From: Charina bottae
Lineage: Eukaryota > Chordata > Lepidosauria > Squamata > Charinaidae
Direction: 5' to 3'
Assembly: GCA_023362775.1 (NCBI GenBank)
Contig: JALMGJ010000015.1
Span: forward strand, 24,083,001-24,147,000
DNA: 64,000 bases
Under the pieces are notes generated by a model. The model searched no databases and was not told the DNA's origin. It saw only the letters and a list, made by a program, of their open reading frames with translations. The first letter of the stretch is position 1. Each line of letters begins with the position of its first letter. Of the stretch, positions 35,650-44,200 are shown in pieces. Both the position numbers and the translations under genes were made by a program.

Positions 35650-36790
35650 GAGCTGTTGTTGTCCATTTTCGTTGAAGTCTCTGCAGCCTGACGGACATAA
35701 TTTTGGTAGGATTGTCTGTCGTTGATGGCTTCTTTGAGTTCATGCAAGCCGCTCCTTGTATCATCAGTGACAGTGACAGTCCCTAGCCATGTCTTCTGTT
35801 GGCCTTCGATTTTTCAAAGCACCAGGGTCTTCTCCAATGACTCTTGATTTTGCACGAAGGGTCAAAAACATCAAGGGTTGGCTTCATTATTAGTGCTTTC
35901 AGCGAGCAACCTCGTTTTACTTCATCTAGTATTGAATGATTTGGTTTTCTTCTGTTCCAAGGTATTCAATTTTTGCTGACTGTAATTCCAAGCCTTCAAT
36001 TTTTCTTCACTCAGTCTTTCTGATGGTCCAGCTTTTACAACCACATATTAAAACTGGCAAGATTGTAGTCCTGACAATAAGGACGTTTATTGTCGATGTG
36101 ATGTCTCTGCACTTTAATGGTTTGTCTTGATCTGTCATAGCATTTCTCCCAAGTATCTTATGATATCAATACCGATATCTCTTTATTTCATGGCTAGGCA
36201 TCATATCTGTGAATTTTTGAGCGTAGGAAGATAAAGCCCATTACGTATTGGTTCAGCTTCTCAAATTATTTGCATTGGGTTTGTGTTGCTTGTTGACCAA
36301 AACTTGATACTTTAAATATTGTGCAACAGACTGACTTTTGCAAGCCCTTCTTTCACCTTCAACAAGCGATTCCTTTAGTTTTTCCTCACTTCCAGCCATT
36401 CATGGGGCATCATCACCAAATCTGAGCTGGTTGATATTTCTCCCAGCAATTTAAATGCCAGTTTTGATGTCTTCTCGTGATATGTTCTGCATATATATTA
36501 AATAAACAAGGTGACATCTTTCCCAATGAGTTGCTCCAAATTCTGTTCTGTTGCTTCCTGGTTGTCATCTATAATTATTCAACAAACAGGTTGTTTGCAT
36601 TAGTAGACATATACATATGCATTAGTACACATATACAGTTGTGAAATATATCTTGCAAAATTGGGATTAGCCACGGCAGAAGCATCTTTTTCAGTCTAAC
36701 TTTTCTGTGGAATTTGAAAGCTAATCTTTTGATCAATGACTACATTCGATCACAATGATTTTTATCCCGTCATTCTCAAAAGCTGTTTGG
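35650..36790 (-). mobile_element. Degenerate BovB (RTE) LINE ORF fragment
   Basis: The plus strand carries phrases typical of antisense BovB ORF2: GTCTTTCTGATGGTCCAGC, CTGATATTTCTCCCAGCAAT-like text near 36430, ATGTTCTGCATATATATTAA and GGTGACATCTT. The order fits a middle ORF2 segment. Stops and gaps are frequent, so no protein is encoded. Confidence 0.7.
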
Positions 36791-36835
36791 ACTTCTCTGT
36801 AATGGACAGGATGTAAATGAAGTTATGATTATCTA

Positions 36836-37064
36836 CAGGTAGTCCTTATTTACCTACCACAGTTGGGACCGGCAACTCAGTCATTAAGCAAACCAGTTGC
36901 TAAGTGAAACCATGACTGTGCTTATGATCTTCCTTCAGCTTTCCTTTGCTTTACAGGCCTGCAAAGGTCGTCAATGCGAGGATTGGTCACAAACGTACTT
37001 TTTCATCTCTGTCATAACTGTGAATGGTTGCTAAACAAGGCAGTTGCTAAACAAGGACTATCTG
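36836..37064. mobile_element. Worn Tc1/mariner-type element, copy 3
   Basis: Starts TA-CAGGTAGTCCTTATTTACC and ends AACAAGGACTATCTGG. It has the same internal motifs (GGGACCGGCAACTCAGTC, GTTGCTAAGTGA) as copies 1 and 2 but is shorter and more diverged. Confidence 0.65.
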
Positions 37065-37224
37065 GATTCTATAATATATAAAGTTTTATTTCTTTATTCT
37101 TAAAATGTGCTGCCCTTTGGTGTCTGAAGGCTGAAACAGACTCTCGTTGTTTATTATAATATAAAGTCCATTTCAAGTAATGTAATAATAATTCTTCATA
37201 GATTAGCCATTAGGCCGTATCAGA

Positions 37225-37730
37225 ACACAAAATACAGAGCAATAATATTTATTTATTGGGTAAATTTATATAACCACCCATCTCACATATGTGATTCTGA
37301 GCGGCGTACCCAGTTTAAAAAAAAAAACAAGATAACCCAAAACATAACAAAAAAAATAATTAAAAAAACAGTAAAAACAATTAAAAAACCCATAATCTGT
37401 GGGAGATAAGATAATAAGACCAAAATGGAATAATAGGAAGAACTGAAAGGAAATGCAAGTCCTACTTTTGGGTCACCCCTGCAATTTACCCCAATCAGAT
37501 CCACATTTTACATTGTAATATAAAGTTATATTATAAAGGAAATTAAATTAAGAACTTTTTACCATCCACCTCTCGGAACATATTATTTATTAAGAAGACT
37601 GTTTTTATTGTACTGTTTTATTGTATTTTAATTAATGTTTTATTCCTATTTTCTGTAAACCGCCCTGAGCTTTATTTATATAAATAAATAAAATATAAAT
37701 ATAAAATATAAATAAATAAAAATAAAGTTT
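37225..37730. repeat. LINE 3' tails and AT-rich sequence
   Basis: A minus-strand CR1/L2 tail (AACCACCCATCTCACATATG, GATTCTGAGCGGCG) is followed, at 37600-37730, by a plus-strand tail (GTAAACCGCCCTGAGC then AAATAAATAAA). Between them is A-rich low-complexity DNA. Confidence 0.6.
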
Positions 37731-37736
37731 TTATGT

Positions 37737-37870
37737 CAGTGTTTTTCAAACTTGGCCACTTGGATTAGGTGAACTTCAACTCCCAGAATTCCCCAACCAG
37801 CATGGCTAGCTGGGGAATTCTGGGAATTGAAGTCCACCCTTCTTCAAGCGGCCAAGTTTGAAAAACACTG
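37737..37870. mobile_element. Small palindromic hAT MITE, copy 6
   Basis: Palindrome from CAGTGTTTTTCAAACTTGG to CCAAGTTTGAAAAACACTG with the shared AACTCCCAGAATTCC block. Flanks TTTTATGT and GTTTATCT are a possible worn target duplication. It sits about 200 bp upstream of the BANP CpG island. Confidence 0.85.
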
Positions 37871-38069
37871 GTTTATCTAGACATGTTTTCCGTGTGTGTT
37901 GCACATTTTACGGGTTTAGTTCAGGATACCTCTCGCAAAATTAAGATCTGCGCGGAAACTCCCGCTTCCATGCAACCGGCGGCTTTTCTCCCCCAAAACG
38001 GTCAATCTCGGCCGCCCAATTCCAGCTTTCCGACTTCCCTTCCCGGCGTGCTTTGCTCGCCCCCGGCGT

Positions 38070-38088
38070 ACTACACCTCCCAGCATGC
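38070..38088 (+). promoter_or_regulatory. ZNF143/Staf-type site
   Basis: ACTACACCTCCCAGCATGC matches the long ZNF143 consensus (ACTACAAYTCCCAGMATGC) at all but one or two positions. Such sites are typical of CpG-island promoters of housekeeping genes. Confidence 0.7.
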
Positions 38089-38298
38089 TAAGGGCAGCGA
38101 AGGAGTCGCGCGCGCGCAACGCCCTCTGGGACTCCGAGTTCGCCCGCTCGCCTCGCGGCCGCTCCGGCCATCCCAGCCTTCGACGCGCCGGCAGCTCCCA
38201 GGCGGGAGGGTGCCGCAGCGCGCCTGCGCGCCATCTCGGGTCGGAGGGAGGGGGCGCGCTGCCCGGAAGCGCCTGCGCAGCGGCGACTCCGGAGGATC

Positions 38299-38308
38299 TC
38301 TCGCGAGG
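38299..38308 (+). promoter_or_regulatory. BANP-type motif in the BANP promoter
   Basis: TCTCGCGAGG differs by one base from TCTCGCGAGA, the palindromic motif reported to be bound by BANP when unmethylated. A weaker match, TCTCGCGGGT, lies at 38381-38390 just inside intron 1. Confidence 0.6.
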
Positions 38309-38367
38309 AAGGACGCCATTATCGCAGCCGCCCGGCCAAACACCACGAGAATTCGGCAAGGCAAACG
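38300..38367 (+). other. BANP: BANP untranslated exon 1 (3' part)
   Basis: The end at 38367 is set by the GTAACC donor. The 5' end is a guess, since no cap site can be seen. The sequence has no conserved reading frame. Transcript data would be needed for the true start. Confidence 0.5.
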
Positions 38368-38655
38368 GTAACCTCGCTTCTCTCGCGGGTGCTCGGCTGC
38401 GGCCCCGGCTCTTCGGCCGCGGCGCCCGTCGGGCCCCGTCGTTGCCCCTCACGACTCCGAAGAGCCCACTCGGGTCGCCTCACGGCGCCCAGCCCGCTGG
38501 GCCACGAGCGGGAGGGGGCGGGGGCGGGGCGCGCAGGGGCGGGGCTTGCGACTCTGCCTCCCCCCGCGCTGCCCCGTCGCCCCGCCCTCCGCGGGAGCGA
38601 AGCCGCTTTACATAGATTTGCATGCCGGAGCCGTTCCGCCTGGCGCCCCCTAGGC

Positions 38656-38800
38656 CGGTTACTACAGCTCCCATCGTCCCCAGCAGGCGCGGGGCGGCTC
38701 CCAGCCCGCGGGCAGCCCAACCCAGACTCCAGGCCCGCGGGGGAAAGCGCCAGCCTCATGGCTGGGCATGATGGGGGTTGTAGTCCACCCCAATGGGGAA
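38656..38800. repeat. Possible palindromic MITE at the island edge
   Basis: ACTACAGCTCCCATCGTCCCC near 38658 and GATGGGGGTTGTAGT near 38771 are roughly inverse to each other, as in small palindromic elements of this kind. The centre is GC-rich and the match imperfect. Both arms also resemble weak ZNF143 sites. Confidence 0.35.
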
Positions 38801-38884
38801 AGCTGCTCGGATGGGTATCTGTGGATGTGGCTGAAAGGTTGTGGAGGTCCCATTTCTCCCCTTTTCTTAGCGCAGCAAGAACTG

Positions 38885-39010
38885 GAACCCGAATCTCAAG
38901 GGTTGGAAGGGACCTTCGAGGTCATGTAGTCGAACCCCTTACCCATGCAAGGCCCCTCTCTCTCAACCGCTACGCAGTTGCAGCGGCTTGCCCAGCAAAG
39001 AGAGGGAAGG
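38885..39010 (+). repeat. CR1-like LINE fragment
   Basis: GGTTGGAAGGGACCTTCGAG and GTCATGTAGTCGAACCCC resemble the conserved CR1 motif GGAAGGGACCTYNRGAGRTC and CTAGTCCAACCCC known from birds and reptiles. Short and non-coding. Confidence 0.55.
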
Positions 39011-39458
39011 CGAGCAGTCAATAGCGCAGGGAAGAAAAGGCAACCAAGAAGGGCGGCCGGGTTGGCACACTGCGGGTGCTTACCAAGTTCAAAACAGAAA
39101 TTTAGTTTCCTTTCAATTTGATGTTTCTTGAAGTTGTATCAACACCTTAAAAATGAACCATGTTGGTGAGATAAGCTGGTGGAAGTGTGTGCTATAATAA
39201 TAAATGTTCTTTGGGTGAATTAACTCTGTGTACTGTATGTATAATTCTCTGAATAGATGCAATAAGGACCATAAAATAATAGTAGTAAAAGGAATAAAGG
39301 AAAATACATAAAAGCTGTTGTCCCAGTGAAATGCTGGGCACTTAAAACATTTCATAGCAGCATAGGACAAAGAAGCTTCCGGTGTTTTGAAAGTGTGGCA
39401 TACAAGTTATTACTGCATATATAATGGGCTGTAGTCTTTGAAAACTCATGTTGTAGGA

Positions 39459-39655
39459 TCTGTAGCTTGAATCATGTCAACTGGATTTCTATTTTCTTAG
39501 TGGAAACGTTTCGCTCCTTATCCAAGGGGCTTCTTCAGTTTATCCCTTGGATAAGGAGCGAAACGTTTCCACTAAGAAAATAGAAATCCAGTTGACATGA
39601 TTCAAGCTACAGACAATTCCACCTGGATGACTGAGAACCTTCATAGTCATGTTGT
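39459..39655. mobile_element. Palindromic PLE end fragment
   Basis: Arms 39459-39528 and 39544-39613 are perfect 70-bp inverted repeats around a 15-base loop. Each arm is the PLE 3' end (GGATTTCTATTTTCTTAGTG and GGAAACGTTTCGCTCC). The right side continues into GACAATTCCACCTGGATGAC and CTTCATAG, which also flanks the PLE at 15.1 kb on its outer side. No coding sequence remains. Confidence 0.85.
39495..39539 (-). ncRNA. Hammerhead-like motif, partial
   Basis: On the minus strand it keeps CTGAAGA, the GCCCCTT/AAGGAGC stem and GAAAC, but the upstream strand of stem I has been replaced at the palindrome centre. It is probably non-functional. Confidence 0.3.
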
Positions 39656-39696
39656 AGGATGTTAGTCTAAGATAAAATTAAAAAGAATTATAGCAT

Positions 39697-40445
39697 TATT
39701 TATTTATTTATTTATTTTCTATCCCACCTTTATTATTTTTATAAATAACTCAAGGCGGTGAACATACCAAATACTCCTTCCTCCTCCTATTTTCCCCACA
39801 ACAACAACCCTGTGAGGTGAGTCGGGCTGAGAGAGAGTGACTGGCCCAAGGTCACCCAGCCGGCTTTCACGCCTCAGGCGGGACTAGAACTCTCAGTCTC
39901 CTGGTTTGCCATTGGCTCCTTCCTAGGGCTGAGAGACACGGACTGGCCCAGAGTCACCCAGCCGGCTTTCATGCCTAAGGCGGGGCTAGAACTCTCAGTC
40001 TCCTGGTTTGCCATTGGCTCCTTCCTAGGGCTGAGAGACAGGGACTGGCCCAAGGTCACCCAGCTGGCTTTTGTGCCGAAGGCGGGACTAGAACTCTCAG
40101 TCTCCTGGTTTCTAGCCCATTGCCTTAACCACTAGACCAGAGCTTTCCAAACTGTGTGTCGCGACACAAAAGTGTGTCGCCACACACAGCGTGGTGTGTC
40201 GCCACACCACCCGGAAGCGGCGGCGCGCGCGTGCACGGCGGCCGCCATGCACGCACGCGCCGCCGCACGCCCCCCGCGCCGCCGCACGCGCCTGCCGCCG
40301 CACGCCCCCCCGCGCCGCCGCTGTGCGCGCCCGCCGCCGCACGCCCCCCCGCGCCGTCGCCGTGCACGCGCGTCTCGCCGCCGCCGCCGGGTGTGTCGCC
40401 AGCGGCGGCACTTTGGAAAGCCCTGCACTAGACCAAACTGGCTTT
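39697..40445 (-). repeat. MIR/CORE-like tRNA-SINE with internal triplication, split by a hAT element
   Basis: On the minus strand: A-box TGGTCTAGTGGTTAAGGC, B-box GAGTTCTAGTCCCGCC, a core near GACTCACCTCACAGGG, and a LINE-like tail ending in (AAAT)n at 39697. A block of about 105 bp holding the B box and CCCAAGGTCACCCAGC (plus strand) occurs three times in tandem. The hAT-type element 40138-40425 is inserted in the A-box region. A sister copy with two tandem blocks is at 55430. Confidence 0.78.
40138..40425. mobile_element. GC-rich hAT-type element with perfect target duplication
   Basis: It begins CAGAGCTTTCCAAACTGTG and ends CTTTGGAAAGCCCTG. The flanks CACTAGAC (40130-40137) and CACTAGAC (40426-40433) are a perfect 8-bp duplication. 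The ends match the element at 16124-17451. The interior is a CpG-dense repeat of CGCGCCGCCGCACGCCCCCC-like units of about 33-36 bp; the open frames rich in Arg and Ala there are compositional. Confidence 0.9.
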
Positions 40446-40464
40446 CCTTGAAGTTCACCTTCTC

Positions 40465-40495
40465 CAAATGGCCAAGTTTGAAAAACAGTGACATA
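40465..40495. repeat. Palindromic MITE right-end fragment
   Basis: CAAATGGCCAAGTTTGAAAA then ACAGTG is the right end of the family copy at 37737-37870. Only this end is kept. Confidence 0.55.
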
Positions 40496-40499
40496 AACA

Positions 40500-40650
40500 C
40501 TTTATTTTTATTTATTTATATATCAAATTTATTCTCTGCCCATCTCACTCAGAGAGTGACTCTGGGCGGTTTACATAACATAGGAATAAAACATTAATTA
40601 AAATACAATAAAACAGTAAAACAATAATACATACATTGTAATAAGCAGGA
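40500..40650 (-). repeat. CR1/L2-type LINE 3' tail
   Basis: Plus strand reads TATCAAATTTATTCTCTGCC, ATCTCACTCAGAGAGTGAC, GGGCGGTTTACATAACA, then A-rich sequence. Very close to the copy at 24870. Confidence 0.68.
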
Positions 40651-40984
40651 GGCATTACATTTGACCGTACATGATGGTTCTGTCACTTTATGTGGGTGTT
40701 TATATAACATACATTGATATTTTCTGTCACCATGAAATCAGTTGGTAACATATAGAAATGGTATTTTGACCATCATTTTAACTCTTGACAGCAGAATGCT
40801 TTGATGTAGGGCCCACAGCTAATAAAAACAAGTTGTACAACTTGCTTTTGTGAGAGCAAAATGAGATCTTATCAAAGTCCTGAACTTCAGCAACTGTGCA
40901 CAGATGTTGAAACTACCAGTACATGGAAATAGAAATCTTTTTGAGTATGACACAATTCAGAGAAAACTCCTATGAAAGGAATAT

Positions 40985-41150
40985 TGCATTTATTTATTTA
41001 TTTTTCAAATTTAGCCACCGCCCATCTCCCCCAGAAAAGGGGGACTCTGGGTGGTTAATTAATTAATTATTAATTAATTATAAGTTAATTCTAATTATAT
41101 TATTATATTATAATATAATTATTAACTATTAATAATTAATACTGCATATC
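40985..41150 (-). repeat. LINE 3' tail and AT-rich tract
   Basis: A (TTTA)n start and CACCGCCCATCTCCCCCAG form a short reverse tail; then a low-complexity AATTAATTA tract covers 41055-41150. Confidence 0.6.
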
Positions 41151-41824
41151 CAGAACAATATTAATTTCCATCCAAGCCAGAAGAATTTAAATAGATACCC
41201 TCTTCTTTGGGAGTTAGGCCCGGTTTTCTGAATTAAGTGCGTAATTATTAATCCAAGCAATTTATCTACGCTAGTTCTGTTTAATTTCTGGCCACACCAG
41301 AAGTATTCATATAATTATGCATCTTTTGGAATTAGGACTGGCTGTTTTTAATTAAACATGTGACTACTTATATTGTTCGGATTGGCTGAACAAAATTTGA
41401 GCATTTTAAATGGCATTTTCCTTAATCTGTATTTGCAAAAAGATGGCAGGAAGGGTTAGTAGATGGCTGTACAACATGGAACTTACATTATATTTATATG
41501 AATGATATATACGTAGGTTTTCATGAACAAAAAGGACTTTCACTGTACCTCAGGCAGGTGAAGAGCAGCAATAATATGCAGTCATAAGGGTGCTACAATC
41601 CTGACGGCACATTCAGGGATTATAATTGAATTGCGGGGGGCTCTGATCCCTAAATGGCCTTCCTGTCTTTCAAAAGGACCAGCTCCACAGAGCAATCTGA
41701 CCAGAGGGAAGTCTGCTGGTAAAGCAGATTGGAAATCCTGGGCGTAAATGGGATCATCAGCTAATCTCTTTAAATACATAACAGATTTAGAGAATACTGC
41801 TATTTTTTCATTAAATGTGTATCT

Positions 41825-42315
41825 TTAAAGCCCCACATGGCATGGGGCCAGGGTACCTGAGGGACCGTCTCATCCCGACCACATCTACCCGCCCCACCTG
41901 TTCATACAGAGAGGGCATGCAGGGGAGGGCATGCTTCGGACCCCATCAATAAAAGAATTTCATTTAGCGGGGTCCAGGAGGCGTGCCTTCTCTGCGATAG
42001 CATCCGCCCTGTGGAATAACTTGCCCCCAGAGGTGAGGCGGGTGCCCTCGCTCCTGGCCTTCCGGAGGTCTTTAAAGACCTGGTTCTGCCGCCTTGCTTG
42101 GGACGAAGGAAGTAATAGTTCCTCCTGGGGGTGGTTAGCTTAGTAATATCCTCCTTTTAAGATCTCACCATCCTCTGGATTTTTTATATTTATTATTATA
42201 TTGTATTTTAAGATGTATAGGTTTTTAATTTTAATATTATTATTGTAAACCGCCCAGAGTCTACTGCTGTAGAGATGGGCGGTGATAAATTTGACAAATA
42301 AACAAACAAACAAAT
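41825..42315 (+). repeat. CR1/L2-type LINE 3' region (longest copy)
   Basis: The translated plus strand reads HGMGPGYLRDRL-like text, then AFSAIASALWNNLPPEVRR and LLAFRRSLKTWFCRLAW, the conserved C-terminal end of CR1/L2 ORF2. The 3' UTR ends GTAAACCGCCCAGAGTC, GAGATGGGCGGTGATAAAT and (AAAC)n. This copy identifies the short tails scattered elsewhere in the window. Confidence 0.8.
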
Positions 42316-43254
42316 CTTCAAGGAGGCATATATAATGCTCTAACAATTTTTGCAAAGTTGTAAGGCAGCTTTCTATCTTCCTTTGGAAGAGAGGCATAAG
42401 TAGAATTCCTTTCTTGCAGGTCAAGATGCTTCCTTTTTTCTGACCTTCCCTCCCTGCTTTTTTCTGTTCTCACCAGCATCCATTTATTCACTTATGCAGA
42501 AAAAATAAAGCGTTCGCAGTTTGCAGTGGCCAGCTAGAATGGATCCTCATATGCTTTTGCTGATGCATTTGGGGTGCAAGAACCAGGAGGTGGCGCTCTT
42601 CCCTTAGAAATTTCGGCTGGTGTGTGCATGACTTGATAATGCAGTACAAAGCCAGCATCCCAGTTGACTTAATTAGGATAGCAATTACTTCCAAATGCCC
42701 TTTGGTTGTGGGGGTTTTGTTTTCTATTCTCTTATGAGAATTGTTGGAAAGCAACGTTTGCTACAATAAATATTTAAACTCAGAGCTGTTCTGTGTAATT
42801 TGTTTTAAGGATGTCAGTCAAATCAGATCGGCAAAGTTATACTGTAATGTAGGATTGGGTTCCTTGAAGTGGACTGCAGACAATTCCAGGCAAGTCAAGT
42901 ACAAGCGCGTTCTATCCCCCTCGTCCTCTGATCTGGACTGTTCAAATATCCGTGCAGAATCCGAGCATGACTTTTGCAACGTGTCAGCATCTTTACTCAC
43001 ACACAAGAGTTGCCAATTCATTTGGGGGGAATTGAAGAAAAAGACTTAGTTTTTCCCCTTAGTTTCTTCATTCTGGTTATTCTGGTTATTAATTTAGAGC
43101 AGAAAAAGGTTAGCAGAACAGGATTAATTAGCTGAAACCATATCCTGGAAACACATGCAAGAACATCCTGGCAGGCTAGATCGATAACTACATCTACGGT
43201 TGTGATTTATTGTAGATGGTAAAAAGCTATATGTTCGGCTAGAGAACTGGAAAG

Positions 43255-43345
43255 CCCCTTCCTTCCTTCCTTCCTTCCTTCCTTCCTTCCTTCCTTCCTT
43301 CCTTCCTTCCTTCCTTTTTATCCCTCCCTCCCTCCCTCCCTCTAC
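43255..43345. repeat. (CCTT)n and (CCCT)n microsatellite
   Basis: About fifteen CCTT units from 43257, then TTTTATC and several CCCT units. Strongly polypurine/polypyrimidine and likely length-variable. Confidence 0.95.
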
Positions 43346-43877
43346 TTCCCAAAGGGGCTTGGTTCCAATCCCACAAGTTGGTTGATAACTTGACAACCAG
43401 CCCTTGCCCTCAGAGTTGAAGCAGCAAAACAGTCACTGGTTCCTTGGCATCTACATCACTACATCTACATATTTACAAACAGGCCCTGGAGTGTGCAGTG
43501 CCGGTAGGGAAAAGTTTCAGCACTGCTCTCAGAGCGGTTTGCTTTTATGCTTCCTCCAGTCTATCAGCTCAATGTCCAGAACACAGTGGTCCTCTGGTGC
43601 CATTTATTCCAGCCTCCAGACCTGTTCAGTTGCGTCCCCATAACTCCGGCTCACATAACAGTTGATGGAAGTTGTGGTCCAGCATGCCAGTTCTGGGGAA
43701 GACTAATTTAGTCAAGAACCAGGCAAGAAATGATATTTTTAGTCCTTTACCATTACTGCTAAGTGGTGGCTGGATAAGGTTATCTAATATATAAATAAAG
43801 GAACACATTATTTTCACTGACTTTAGGACAGGGAATAATTAACCCAGTTTCCCTCTGGCACTCTTTTTTTAAAATGG

Positions 43878-44200
43878 TCAGTCCCCTAGGAAGACCAGGC
43901 CAGGCCAGGAAATCAAGGCCACAGGAAGGCTCAGACTGCTTTTATTGAGACTGGCCACAATAACAGACTCTTGCAAGTCTGACTGTGCGATACCTCTCCC
44001 TGCCCCGACCCCCCCACCCCACCCCCGCCAGCCCCTCTTCTTATACCCCAGCCAATCACTTCAGCAGCCCTGATGCCCTTGGTGGTGGTCTGTGTGGCAT
44101 GAAGTCTTGCTTTGAGTTTTGGCGTATCTCATTCCTCGCCTTAAAAGTGGCACACTGTCAGGACTCTGGCTTCCAATAATAGCCCCTGCTTTTTATTAAG
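43878..44200 (-). mobile_element. LTR-like element, copy 3
   Basis: On the minus strand: GGGGTATAAGAAGAGGGGC, GACTTGCAAGAGTCTG, a CTCAATAAAAGC polyadenylation signal, GCCTTCCTGTGGCCTTGATT and an end near GGTCTTCCTAGGGGACTGACC. The order matches the copies at 17842 and 47130. A GT-rich tract replaces the region between TATA and R. Confidence 0.62.

Larger units (their letters stand above)
23760..38000. other. Spacer between the divergent CA5A and BANP genes
   Basis: About 14 kb separates the CA5A island (minus) from the BANP island (plus). It contains one gene-like unit, the TRIM-like RING frame at 25278-25720, and many mobile elements listed individually. Stretches 26430-27170, 28290-29600, 29750-30720 and 33520-35640 show no gene and no element I can name, apart from the LINE tail at 34262 and a poly(A)/(T) run near 29764-29790. 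Confidence 0.6.
37960..38720 (+). promoter_or_regulatory. BANP: BANP CpG island and promoter
   Basis: A dense CpG island with no TATA box. It contains a ZNF143-type site (38070-38088), a BANP-type motif (38299-38308) and GACGCCATTATCG (about 38311), which resembles a YY1 site. A good donor (ACG then GTAACC at 38368) implies an untranslated first exon ending at 38367. The next BANP exon with a start codon lies 11.7 kb downstream. The transcription start is not determined. Confidence 0.75.

Noticed and set aside
40112..40597. Arg/Ala-rich frames of up to 147 codons
   Set aside because: They lie in the GC-rich tandem interior of the hAT-type element and run on both strands.
43124..43396. 90-codon frame with repeating KEGR
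   Set aside because: It is the translation of the (CCTT)n microsatellite.
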